Of a stretch of DNA of 64,000 nt, positions 1 to 7,117 are shown piece by piece (positions within the stretch are counted from its first letter, which is position 1; each line of letters begins with the position of its first letter). The stretch lies in the NCBI RefSeq assembly GCF_900105585.1, contig NZ_FNRT01000002.1, positions 4,092,001 through 4,156,000 of the forward strand, written 5' to 3'. The position numbers were made by a program, and so were the translations under genes. The notes under the pieces are model-generated. The model was not told where the DNA came from. It made no database searches and saw only the letters and a list, made by a program, of their open reading frames with translations. The stretch is from Nocardioides exalbidus (lineage in GTDB: Bacteria > Actinomycetota > Actinomycetes > Propionibacteriales > Nocardioidaceae).

Positions 1-1330
1 CGTCGATCTGGCCCTTGGTCGGCTTGACCACGACCTCGGGGTCGACCAGGCCGGTCGGGCGGATGATCTGCTGGACCGCGTTGTCGGCGCCGCCGACCTT
101 GTCGAGCTCGTAGTTGCCGGGGGTCGCGGAGAGGTAGATCGTCTGGCCGATCCGGTCGAGGAACTCCTCCCAGCGCAGGGGCCGGTTGTCCATCGCGCTC
201 GGCAGCCGGAAGCCGTGGTCGACGAGGTTGCGCTTGCGCGACATGTCGCCCTCGTACATCCCGCCGATCTGCGGCACCGCGACGTGGGACTCGTCGACGA
301 CGAGCACGAAGTCCTCGGGGAAGTAGTCGAGGAGCGTGTTGGGAGCGCTGCCGCGGGTGCGGCCGTCCATGTGCATCGAGTAGTTCTCGATGCCCGAGCA
401 CGACCCGACCTGCCGCATCATCTCGAGGTCGTAGGTCGTGCGCATCCGCAGCCGCTGGGCCTCGAGGAGCTTGCCCTGCTTCTCGAACGCGGCGAGCTGG
501 TCGTCGAGCTCGAGCTCGATGCCCTTGATCGCCCGCTCCATCCGCTCGGGACCTGCGACGTAGTGGGTCGCCGGGAAGACGTGGAGCTCGGTGTCGTCCG
601 AGATCACCTCGCCGGAGATCGGGTGCAGCGTCATCAGCCGCTCGATCTCGTCGCCGAAGAACTCGACGCGGATCGCGAGCTCCTCGTAGACGGGGAAGAT
701 CTCGAGCGTGTCGCCACGGACCCGGAAGGTGCCGCGGGTGAAGGACATGTCGTTGCGGGTGTACTGGATCTCCACGAGCCGGCGGAGCACCGAGTCGCGA
801 TCGTGCTCCTCGCCGACCTTGAGCCTCAGCATGCGGTCGACGTACTCCTGCGGGGTGCCGAGGCCGTAGATGCAGGACACCGTCGAGACCACGATCGTGT
901 CGCGGCGGGTGAGCAGGCTGTTGGTCGCGCTGTGCCGGAGCCGCTCGACCTCCTCGTTGATCGAGGAGTCCTTCTCGATGTAGGTGTCGGTCTGGGGGAC
1001 GTAGGCCTCGGGCTGGTAGTAGTCGTAGTAGGAGACGAAGTACTCCACCGCGTTGCCGGGGAACAGCTGCCGAAGCTCGTTGGCGAACTGCGCGGCCAGC
1101 GTCTTGTTGGGCTGCAGCACGAGGACCGGGCGCTGGAGCTGCTCGGCGACCCAGGCGACCGTGGCGGTCTTGCCGGTGCCGGTCGCGCCGAGCAGGACGA
1201 CGTCCTGGACGCCCCCGTTGACCCGCTCGACGATCTCCTTGATCGCAGCCGGCTGGTCACCCGACGGCTCGTAGTCGGAGACGACCTCGAAGGGCGCGAC
1301 ACGGCGCTGAAGATCGGTGATCGGACGCAT
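1..1330 (-). CDS. uvrB: UvrABC excinuclease subunit B, 3' end outside the window
   Basis: Damage-verifying helicase subunit of nucleotide excision repair, acting with UvrA and UvrC in the cytoplasm. About 443 of the usual ~700 residues are present; the later helicase motifs and UVR domain lie beyond the left edge. Visible are the Walker A box GATGTGKT (residues 48-55), the tyrosine-rich beta-hairpin YYDYYQPEAY (101-110) that clamps one DNA strand, and the DEAD-like box VVDESH (344-349). The ATG at 1330 is chosen because a TAGGCT box lies 6 nt upstream, so the mRNA is probably leaderless. It is divergent from a phosphotransferase gene. I see no LexA-type box in the shared upstream region, which holds a 14-bp inverted repeat. 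Confidence 0.97.
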   Translation of the reverse strand, partial: MRPITDLQRRVAPFEVVSDYEPSGDQPAAIKEIVERVNGGVQDVVLLGATGTGKTATVAWVAEQLQRPVLVLQPNKTLAAQFANELRQLFPGNAVEYFVSYYDYYQPEAYVPQTDTYIEKDSSINEEVERLRHSATNSLLTRRDTIVVSTVSCIYGLGTPQEYVDRMLRLKVGEEHDRDSVLRRLVEIQYTRNDMSFTRGTFRVRGDTLEIFPVYEELAIRVEFFGDEIERLMTLHPISGEVISDDTELHVFPATHYVAGPERMERAIKGIELELDDQLAAFEKQGKLLEAQRLRMRTTYDLEMMRQVGSCSGIENYSMHMDGRTRGSAPNTLLDYFPEDFVLVVDESHVAVPQIGGMYEGDMSRKRNLVDHGFRLPSAMDNRPLRWEEFLDRIGQTIYLSATPGNYELDKVGGADNAVQQIIRPTGLVDPEVVVKPTKGQID

Positions 1331-1342
1331 GCGTCGAGCCTA
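1331..1342 (-). promoter_or_regulatory. uvrB -10 box (leaderless)
   Basis: Minus-strand TAGGCT at 1337-1342 followed by 6 nt and the uvrB ATG. Confidence 0.7.
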
Positions 1343-1393
1343 CGGGCCGCCACCGACAGTGGGTCCCGGGCGGGAGAGGTCCGGCGCGCACGG

Positions 1394-1464
1394 TGAAGGC
1401 AGTTCGCCGGCTCGCCGGTGGACCTGGGCGTGGCCCGCACCACAACCGACGCGAACTGCCTTCA
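1394..1464. repeat. 14-bp inverted repeat in the uvrB divergent region
   Basis: TGAAGGCAGTTCGC at 1394-1407 is repeated exactly in inverted form at 1451-1464 with 43 nt between. It lies upstream of both uvrB and the phosphotransferase gene. It could be a long-loop operator or a small repeat element; the function is unknown. Confidence 0.75.
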
Positions 1465-1484
1465 TGGTGCGGCTGCTGCCGTCC

Positions 1485-1496
1485 TACGCTCACCTC
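1485..1496 (+). promoter_or_regulatory. -10 box of phosphotransferase gene
   Basis: TACGCT at 1485-1490, then 6 nt, then GTG 1497. This selects GTG 1497 over the upstream in-frame ATG 1464, which lies inside the inverted repeat and would precede the promoter. Confidence 0.65.
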
Positions 1497-2300
1497 GTGC
1501 CCCACCCGTCACAGCCGCCGGACCGCGTCCTCGACCTGTTCGCCGCCGAGGGCGTGCTCGAGCCGCTCCCCGGCGGACGCGGGACGAGCTGGCGGGCAGG
1601 CGACCTCGTCCTCTCCCCGGGCCACGACGAGTCGGAGGCCTGGATCGCGCCGGTCCAGGCGCGCCTCGCGGTGCGGCTCGACGAGGCCTCGCCCCGCTCC
1701 CTGCGGCTCGCGCTGCCCGTGCCGGCCCGCGACGGCAGCCTCACCGCCGACGGCTGGGCAGCGACCCGCTTCGAGCCCGGTACGACGCCCTGCCGGGACC
1801 TGCCGACCCTGCGAGCCACGGCGCACCTCCTCCACGCGCACCTGGCCACCGCCGTCCCGGAGAAGCCGGCCGCACTCGAGGCGCGCGTCGACCGGTGGGC
1901 CGTCGCGGACCGGGCGGCGTACGACGGCACCGCCGAGCAGGCGGCCGCCGACCGTCCCCACCTCCACGAGCTCGTGCGCTCGCTGGTCGAGGGCCTCGAC
2001 GACACCGACCTCGGTCGCGAGCAGCTGGTCCACGCCGACCTCGCCGGCAACGTCCTGCTGGACGCCGGGGGCAACCCGTTCGTCATCGACTTCTCCCCCG
2101 CGTGGCGCTCGCCGCTGTGGGCCGAGGCGGTCTGCGTGCTCGACGCCGTCCTGTGGTTGCGTGCCCCCGTCGAGGCGCTCGACGACTGGCGGACGGGTGC
2201 GCCACGCCAGGCGATGCTCCGCGCGACGCTCTTCCGGGTGCTGTCCGACGACCCGTGCGACGTCGCGCGCTACGAGGCACTCGGCCTGGTCGGGGCGTAG
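1497..2300 (+). CDS. kinase-like phosphotransferase (APH/TIGR02569-type)
   Basis: A 267-residue protein of the aminoglycoside phosphotransferase/kinase-like fold. The catalytic loop is visible as LVHADLAGNVLL (HxDxxxxN) and the metal-binding loop as VIDFSP, both in the C-terminal third. The N-terminal nucleotide-binding lobe is poorly conserved. The substrate cannot be read from the sequence; relatives of this size in actinobacteria are unassigned small-molecule kinases, and a resistance role is not implied. The start is GTG 1497, placed by a leaderless promoter; ATG 1464 would add 11 residues. It is transcribed away from uvrB. The TAG stop at 2298-2300 forms part of the next gene's -10 box. 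Confidence 0.8.
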   Translation: MPHPSQPPDRVLDLFAAEGVLEPLPGGRGTSWRAGDLVLSPGHDESEAWIAPVQARLAVRLDEASPRSLRLALPVPARDGSLTADGWAATRFEPGTTPCRDLPTLRATAHLLHAHLATAVPEKPAALEARVDRWAVADRAAYDGTAEQAAADRPHLHELVRSLVEGLDDTDLGREQLVHADLAGNVLLDAGGNPFVIDFSPAWRSPLWAEAVCVLDAVLWLRAPVEALDDWRTGAPRQAMLRATLFRVLSDDPCDVARYEALGLVGA

Positions 2301-2309
2301 GCTCGGCCC
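2298..2309 (+). promoter_or_regulatory. -10 box built on a TAG stop codon
   Basis: TAGGCT at 2298-2303 starts with the TAG stop of the upstream gene and is followed by 6 nt and ATG 2310. Confidence 0.6.
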
Positions 2310-2557
2310 ATGGACGGTTCGGGGAACCCAGGACGCGGGGTCGTCGCGCCGACGTCGTGATCGCCGTCGGCTGGGTCGCGCTCGGCTTCTCGGCGATCGA
2401 GGACGGCGACATGTGGCGCGGCGCCGTCACCGTCGGACTGGGCGCCCTCTGGGGGTCCATGTACCTCTGGCCCGAGTCGGCGGTCAGCCGCTTCGCGCAG
2501 AAGCCGATCTTCCGGCGGAGGAAGACCGAGAAGCTCAGCGGACCCGGTCGAGGGTGA
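2310..2557 (+). CDS. small two-TM membrane protein, probably frameshifted near its 5' end
   Basis: The leaderless-type promoter points to ATG 2310, but that frame stops after 16 codons. One base out of register is an open frame to 2557 encoding two membrane segments (VVIAVGWVALGF and VTVGLGALWGSMYLW), a GD-x-W turn and a basic tail ending PIFRRRKTEK. Adding one G to either GGGG run (2321-2324 or 2337-2340) joins the two frames into about 82 residues. Without that correction the only in-frame start is GTG 2357 (66 residues). The protein resembles the product of 3179-3403: same length class, two helices, GD-x-W, P-x-RRRK end. The function is unknown. The 3' end overlaps the convergent reductase gene by 23 nt. 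Confidence 0.6.
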
Positions 2558-3119
2558 CGACCCGGACCCCGCCGGCGAGGTCGACCTGACCGACCGGCTC
2601 GAAGCGTGCGTGGGCGAACGGGCCCTCGAGGAGCCGCCTGCCCTCGCCGATCACCGACGGGTTGACCTTGAGCACCAGCCGGTCGATCTCGGGCAGCAGG
2701 GAGTGCGCGAGCGTGCCGCCGCCGACGAGCCAGATGTCGAGGCCGTCCTCCGCCTTGAGCTCGCGCACCCGTGCGACCGGGTCGCCCGCGACGACCTCGA
2801 CCGGCAGGTCGGTGCGGTCGGCGAGCGTGCGCGAGACGACGAGGTGGCGCAGGTGCGGGTAGGCATCCGTGAGACCGGCGGCCAGCCCGATGTCGTACGA
2901 CGCCCTCCCCTCGATGACGGTGTCGAAGGCCTGCCCCGGGCCCTCGACGCCCAGCGCCTCGCGGGCGGGGGCCGGCAGCGTCTCCGGCCACTCGGTGACG
3001 AGGTGCTCGACGAGGTCGGGCGTGACGGGCAGGAAGTCCGATCCGCTCGGGTCGCCCCCTTCCGGGCCGGCGATGAACCCGTCGAGCGTGACGGCGACGA
3101 AGTAGACGAGGCGGCGCAT
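2535..3119 (-). CDS. dihydrofolate reductase-like (RibD C-terminal domain) protein
   Basis: A 194-residue cytoplasmic protein of the RibD_C/DHFR-like fold, a family of NAD(P)H-dependent reductases. Family features are the start MRRLVYFVAVTLDGFIAG, the ribose-binding loop VVSRTLADR in mid-sequence and the nucleotide-binding segment DIWLVGGGTLAHSLL towards the C-terminus. It is a stand-alone single-domain form, not the bifunctional riboflavin enzyme, and no riboflavin genes are nearby, so the true substrate is unknown. ATG 3119 has a CAGGAT box 6 nt upstream. It is divergent from a small membrane protein gene, and its 3' end runs into the related small membrane protein gene at 2310-2557. Confidence 0.88.
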   Translation of the reverse strand: MRRLVYFVAVTLDGFIAGPEGGDPSGSDFLPVTPDLVEHLVTEWPETLPAPAREALGVEGPGQAFDTVIEGRASYDIGLAAGLTDAYPHLRHLVVSRTLADRTDLPVEVVAGDPVARVRELKAEDGLDIWLVGGGTLAHSLLPEIDRLVLKVNPSVIGEGRRLLEGPFAHARFEPVGQVDLAGGVRVVTLDRVR

Positions 3120-3131
3120 GCCGCGATCCTG
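3120..3131 (-). promoter_or_regulatory. -10 box of the RibD-like gene
   Basis: Minus-strand CAGGAT at 3126-3131 with 6 nt to ATG 3119. A matching CAGGAT serves the divergent gene at 3167-3172. Confidence 0.5.
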
Positions 3132-3166
3132 CCAGCGCGGGACTTGCCGCCTCCACCGGGTTGTCG

Positions 3167-3178
3167 CAGGATGCGGGG
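3167..3178 (+). promoter_or_regulatory. -10 box of small membrane protein gene
   Basis: CAGGAT at 3167-3172, 6 nt, then ATG 3179. Confidence 0.5.
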
Positions 3179-3403
3179 ATGGGAGGCACCGAGGCTGACG
3201 CGCTGGCGGGGAGCCACGACGGCGCCCGGCGCTGGGGCGTCCTCATCGCGGGCGCCTGGGTCGGGCTCGCGATCTGGGGCTTCGCCACCGGCGACGTCTG
3301 GTTGCCGGTGTTCCAGCTCGCCCTCGCCGCCCTGATGGTGGCCGCCTTCGTGTCGCCTCGTGCCGCGGCAATCCTCCACGCGCCACTCCGCCGACGGAAG
3401 TGA
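3179..3403 (+). CDS. small two-TM membrane protein
   Basis: A 74-residue hypothetical protein: a short hydrophilic N-terminus of about 18 residues, two membrane helices (VLIAGAWVGLAIWGFA and VFQLALAALMVAAFVS) joined by a GDVWLP turn, and a basic end HAPLRRRK. It matches the layout of the frameshifted protein at 2310-2557, so the two are probably paralogues flanking the RibD-like gene. ATG 3179 fits the leaderless promoter; the upstream TTG at 3161 lies before the -10 box and is not used here. No function can be assigned. Confidence 0.7.
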   Translation: MGGTEADALAGSHDGARRWGVLIAGAWVGLAIWGFATGDVWLPVFQLALAALMVAAFVSPRAAAILHAPLRRRK

Positions 3404-3428
3404 GCGGCGGGGACAGCGGCTCGCTGGG

Positions 3429-3440
3429 TAGGTTGTCCGC
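3429..3440 (+). promoter_or_regulatory. -10 box of PLD-type synthase gene
   Basis: TAGGTT at 3429-3434, 6 nt, then GTG 3441. Confidence 0.65.
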
Positions 3441-4685
3441 GTGACCGCCGGACGCCTGCTGACCTCGCTGCGCCGGACGCTGCTCACGCTGCTCGGCCTC
3501 CAGGTCGGGCTCGCCGTCGCACTGTCGCTCGTCGACTCCTACCGCCGCCGCGGCAAGAAGCCCAAGCCGTTTCCCGTCTCCGCGCCCGAGACCGTGCCGG
3601 TCGGCGGTGGGGAGATCACGACCTACACCTTCGGGCGCGACCTCTACGACGACATGCTGGCCGCCATCGACGGCGCCAAGAAGCAGATCCTCTTCGAGAC
3701 CTACATCTGGAAGGGCGACGAGATCGGGTGGAAGTTCAAGACCGCCCTGACCGCCGCCGCCGATCGCGGGGTCGACGTGCACTGCATCTACGACGGCTTC
3801 GCCAACGTCGTGGTCTCGCCGGCCTTCAAGCGGTTCTCGCCGTCGCTGAAGGTGCTGCGCTACCCGGTGTGGACGGCCGGGCTCAAGTTCTGGAACCTGC
3901 GCCTCTACGGCCGCAACCACCGCAAGATGCTGATCGTCGACGAGGAGGTCGCCTTCCTCGGCGGCTACAACATCGGCTCGGCGTACGCCACCGAGTGGCG
4001 TGACACGCACGTGCGGATCACCGGCCCGGGCGTGTGGGACATGAAGCGCGCGTTCGCCGACTTCTGGAACCTCAACCGCCGCCACCGGATCAAGCGCAAC
4101 GAGCGGCCGCTGCTGCTCGAGACCGCGTCCGACTGGGACCCGCAGATCCGGATCCACAAGAACATCCCGCGCCAGTGGTCGTTCCCGATCCGCAGCATGT
4201 ACCTCGAGGCGATCCAGCGCGCCAGCAAGAACGTCTGGCTCACCACCGCCTACTTCCTGCCCGACCAGGACTTCGTCGACGCGGTGGCCGACGCCGCCCG
4301 CCGCGGGGTCGACGTCCGGATCCTGCTCCCGCTGAAGTCCAACCACATCGTGGCCGACTGGATCTCCCGCGGCTACTACGGACAGCTGCTCCGCGCGGGC
4401 GTCCGGATCGTGCGGTTCAAGGACGCGATGGTCCACGCGAAGACCGCGACGATCGACGGCAGCTGGTCGACCGTCGGCACCGCGAACATCGACCGGCTCA
4501 GCCTCCAAGGCAACTACGAGATCAACCTCGAGGTCATCGACCCCGCCTTCGCCGCGGTGATGGAGAAGGTCTTCCGCACCGACGAGTCCAACTGCCTCGA
4601 GCTCACGCTCGACGAGTGGGAGGCCCGCGACCTGAACCGCAAGTTCACCGAGAGCTTCCTCGCTCCGCTGCGCCCACTCCTGTGA
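3441..4685 (+). CDS. phospholipase D-family phosphatidyltransferase (cardiolipin synthase-like)
   Basis: A 414-residue PLD-superfamily enzyme with two HxKxxxxD catalytic motifs: H160/K162/D167 in NHRKMLIVDEE and H332/K334/D339 in VHAKTATIDGS. One membrane helix near residues 10-32 anchors it, with the catalytic part probably cytoplasmic. Two motifs in one chain and the N-terminal anchor fit cardiolipin synthase or a related phosphatidyltransferase; the substrate is inferred. The GTG start at 3441 is leaderless. Its stop overlaps the start of the following MFS gene (GTGA), so the two are translationally coupled. Confidence 0.88.
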   Translation: MTAGRLLTSLRRTLLTLLGLQVGLAVALSLVDSYRRRGKKPKPFPVSAPETVPVGGGEITTYTFGRDLYDDMLAAIDGAKKQILFETYIWKGDEIGWKFKTALTAAADRGVDVHCIYDGFANVVVSPAFKRFSPSLKVLRYPVWTAGLKFWNLRLYGRNHRKMLIVDEEVAFLGGYNIGSAYATEWRDTHVRITGPGVWDMKRAFADFWNLNRRHRIKRNERPLLLETASDWDPQIRIHKNIPRQWSFPIRSMYLEAIQRASKNVWLTTAYFLPDQDFVDAVADAARRGVDVRILLPLKSNHIVADWISRGYYGQLLRAGVRIVRFKDAMVHAKTATIDGSWSTVGTANIDRLSLQGNYEINLEVIDPAFAAVMEKVFRTDESNCLELTLDEWEARDLNRKFTESFLAPLRPLL

Positions 4686-5911
4686 GCAGCCGCCTGTCGC
4701 CGCTCGCGACCGCCAACTTCCGCTGGTTCTTCATCGGGCAGGTCGTCAACCGGCTCGGCGGGTCGATGGCCGGCGTCGCGCTGGCCTTCGCCGTGCTGGA
4801 GATCGACGACTCCGCGTCCGCGCTCGGGTGGGTGGTCGCGGCGTCGAGCATCCCGATGGTCGTGTTCATGCTGCTCGGTGGCGCGATCGCCGACCGGCTC
4901 CCCCGCGCCGTCGTGCTGCGCGGCTGCAACTACATCCAGGGCGTCGCCCAGTCGATCACCGCGCTCCTGGTCATCACGGGCCGGGCGGAGATCTGGCACC
5001 TCATCGTGCTCCAGGCCGTCGCCGGCGTCGTCTTCGCCGTCAGCTACCCGGCGTTCCTCGGGATGGTCCCGATCCTGCTGCCGGCAGGAGAGCGCCAGTC
5101 GGCGTTCCTGCTGATCGGGCAGGCCACGAGCGCCGTCAGCATCGTCGGGCCTGCGCTCTCCGGGGTGCTCGTCGCGACCGCGGGGCCGGGCTGGGCACTC
5201 GCGATCGACGCGTCGTCGTACCTCATCGCCGCCTCGCTCCTGGTGCTCGTACGCCTTCCGCCGGGCGACCGCAGCACCGCCAGGGCGAGCGTCCTCGGGG
5301 ACGTCGCGGCCGGCTGGGCGTTCGCGCGCAAGCTCGGCTGGGTGATCCCCGGCGCCTCGTGCGCCCTGGTCTTCAACGCGCTGGTGAGCGGTGGGATCTT
5401 CGTCCTCGGCCCCGTGATCGCCCACGACACGATCGGCAGCAAGGGCTGGGGCCTGGCCACCTCCGCCCAGGCGGTCGGCGTCTTCGTCGCCGCGTTCTTC
5501 CTCGCCAAGGCGAAGCTCTCCCGCCCGATGAAGGCGATCATGGTCGCCTTCGTCCTGTGGTGCGTCCCGATGCTCGTGCTCGGCACGCGCGTCGAGCTCT
5601 GGCTGCTCGCGATCGCCTTCTTCGTCGCCGGCGCCGCGCTCAGCCTGCTCGACCTGTCGTGGAACCTCCTCGTGCAGGAGAAGGTGCCCGAGGCGATGCT
5701 GTCGCGGATCATGGCGATCGACGGGTTCTTCTCCTTCGTCGCGACGCCGATCGGCCAGATCGCCGTCGGCCCGCTCGTCGGCGCCTTCGGTGCCACCGGC
5801 GTCGAGATCGGCTTCTTCGTCGTCGCGGTGCTGGTCGCGTGCTTCGCCCTGACCCGCCGCGTGCTCACCGACCTCCGGCTCACCGGGGCTCCGCCACCCG
5901 AGCTGGCCTGA
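4682..5911 (+). CDS. MFS transporter
   Basis: A 409-residue major facilitator with about 12 hydrophobic segments. It begins SPLATANFRWFFIGQVVNRLGGSM, the usual start of the MFS_3 (EntS-like) exporter group, and has the loop motif GGAIADRLPRAVVLRG between helices 2 and 3. Export of a small molecule is likely; the substrate cannot be read. The GTG start lies in the stop of the PLD-type gene. The pairing could mean that both work at the membrane, but operons of unrelated genes are common here. Confidence 0.85.
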   Translation: MSSRLSPLATANFRWFFIGQVVNRLGGSMAGVALAFAVLEIDDSASALGWVVAASSIPMVVFMLLGGAIADRLPRAVVLRGCNYIQGVAQSITALLVITGRAEIWHLIVLQAVAGVVFAVSYPAFLGMVPILLPAGERQSAFLLIGQATSAVSIVGPALSGVLVATAGPGWALAIDASSYLIAASLLVLVRLPPGDRSTARASVLGDVAAGWAFARKLGWVIPGASCALVFNALVSGGIFVLGPVIAHDTIGSKGWGLATSAQAVGVFVAAFFLAKAKLSRPMKAIMVAFVLWCVPMLVLGTRVELWLLAIAFFVAGAALSLLDLSWNLLVQEKVPEAMLSRIMAIDGFFSFVATPIGQIAVGPLVGAFGATGVEIGFFVVAVLVACFALTRRVLTDLRLTGAPPPELA

Positions 5912-5917
5912 CCCGCC

Positions 5918-6130
5918 ATGCTCACCTCGATCCTCCTCGGCATGGCCACCGCAGGCGTCGTGGTGGTCCTGCTCGGCGCGGCGAAACCGGTGCCGGACTG
6001 CCCCGAGTGCGGGCAGCGGGTCGCGCGGATCCGGTGGCCCGACAGCGGAGCGCAGGCGATGAAGGGCGGCTGGACGTGCAAGGCGTGCGGCTGCCGGATG
6101 GACCGCCACGGCAGGCGCGTCGGCGGCTGA
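5918..6130 (+). CDS. small membrane-anchored zinc-ribbon protein
   Basis: A 70-residue protein with an N-terminal helix (LGMATAGVVVVLLGAA) followed by two cysteine knuckles, CPECG and CKACGC, about 29 residues apart, which should bind one zinc. The function is unknown. It follows the MFS gene by 6 nt and is probably co-transcribed. It ends 4 nt from the convergent glycosylase gene. Confidence 0.72.
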   Translation: MLTSILLGMATAGVVVVLLGAAKPVPDCPECGQRVARIRWPDSGAQAMKGGWTCKACGCRMDRHGRRVGG

Positions 6131-6134
6131 TCGC

Positions 6135-7076
6135 TCAGTGCGTCGGCAGGTGCGTGGGGATGCTCATCCGCGGGCCGCGCCGAGGGCGTGACTGGCCACC
6201 GGCGATCGCGAGCATGGCGGCGCGGCCGCGCTGGGGCCGGTAGGGCTCGAGCAGCTCGGCCATCTCGTCGTCGGTGATGTCGTGGCCGACGAGTGCCCAG
6301 CCGACCCAGTTGGCGAGGTGGTAGTCGCCGAAGCTGACGGCGTCGGCGTCACCGAGTGCCCGCTGGCGGACCTCGGCGCTGGTCCACACCCCGATCCCCC
6401 GGACCGTCCGGAGCCGCCTGTCGGCCTCCTCGCCCGACACCTGACCGACCCGCTCGAGCGAGCTCGCGAGGCGGCAGGCGGTGACCATCGTGCGCGACTG
6501 GGCCGGCTGCACGCCGAGCCGGAGCCACTCCCACGACGGGATCGCGGCGATCACCTCGGGCGTGGGCTGGAGCATCAGCCGCAGGGCCGCGACCGGGCCG
6601 GGGGCGGGCTCGCCGTGCCGGCGGACCAGCTCCCGGAACGAGCCGAACGCCTGCTTGCCGGTCACCTTCTGCTCGAGGATCGACGGGACGAGCGACTCCA
6701 TCACCAGGCCGGTGCCGCCGATGCGCCAGTGCGGGTGGCGCTTGAGCCCCTCGGCCACCTGCGGGTGGTGGGCCTCGAAGCCGGTCGGGTCGTCGTCGGC
6801 GCCCAACAGGCCGGGCAGCCGGTCGAGGGCCCACTCGGCCCCGGGGCCCCACGCGCGTCCGAGGACCTCGCCGCTCGAGGGGCGGCCCTCGATGCACAGC
6901 GACGCCGGCCCGAGCGGCGTACGCATCGCCCTCCAGACGCGGCCGTCGTCGAGGTGCTTCTGGGTCGGGTCGCCCGCCCCGCGACGCTGCGGACGCAGCA
7001 CCTGGCCGACGGCGCAGGGCCAGCCGGGCACCCAGGTGCGGGAGTGTCCCGCGTCGGCGCTGGTCGGGTGGGCCAT
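6135..7076 (-). CDS. AlkA-like DNA-3-methyladenine glycosylase (HhH-GPD)
   Basis: A 313-residue base-excision glycosylase of the HhH-GPD superfamily. The helix-hairpin-helix is RTVRGIGVWTSAEV near residue 225 and the catalytic aspartate is in SFGDYHLANWV about 20 residues later, as in AlkA. The N-terminal 100 residues resemble the AlkA N-terminal domain. No iron-sulfur cysteine loop is present, which argues against Nth/MutY. Expected role: removal of alkylated purines. ATG 7076 is preceded by a -10 box at 7084-7089, so in-frame starts further upstream are not used. It is divergent from kynA with a 41-nt gap. Confidence 0.85.
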   Translation of the reverse strand: MAHPTSADAGHSRTWVPGWPCAVGQVLRPQRRGAGDPTQKHLDDGRVWRAMRTPLGPASLCIEGRPSSGEVLGRAWGPGAEWALDRLPGLLGADDDPTGFEAHHPQVAEGLKRHPHWRIGGTGLVMESLVPSILEQKVTGKQAFGSFRELVRRHGEPAPGPVAALRLMLQPTPEVIAAIPSWEWLRLGVQPAQSRTMVTACRLASSLERVGQVSGEEADRRLRTVRGIGVWTSAEVRQRALGDADAVSFGDYHLANWVGWALVGHDITDDEMAELLEPYRPQRGRAAMLAIAGGQSRPRRGPRMSIPTHLPTH

Positions 7077-7089
7077 GGAAGCGACGGTA
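7077..7089 (-). promoter_or_regulatory. -10 box of glycosylase gene
   Basis: Minus-strand TACCGT at 7084-7089, 7 nt to ATG 7076. Its expected -35 position overlaps the kynA -10 box. Confidence 0.6.
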
Positions 7090-7104
7090 GACGAGGCCAC
7101 CGAC

Positions 7105-7117
7105 TACCTTGCGGGGC
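7105..7117 (+). promoter_or_regulatory. kynA -10 box
   Basis: TACCTT at 7105-7110, 7 nt, then ATG 7118. This start is preferred over TTG 7109 three codons earlier. Confidence 0.6.

Noticed and set aside
1331..1496. An SOS (LexA) box upstream of uvrB.
   Set aside because: No GAAC-N4-GTTC-type or TCGAAC-N4-GTTCGA site is present; the inverted repeat there has a 43-nt spacer.
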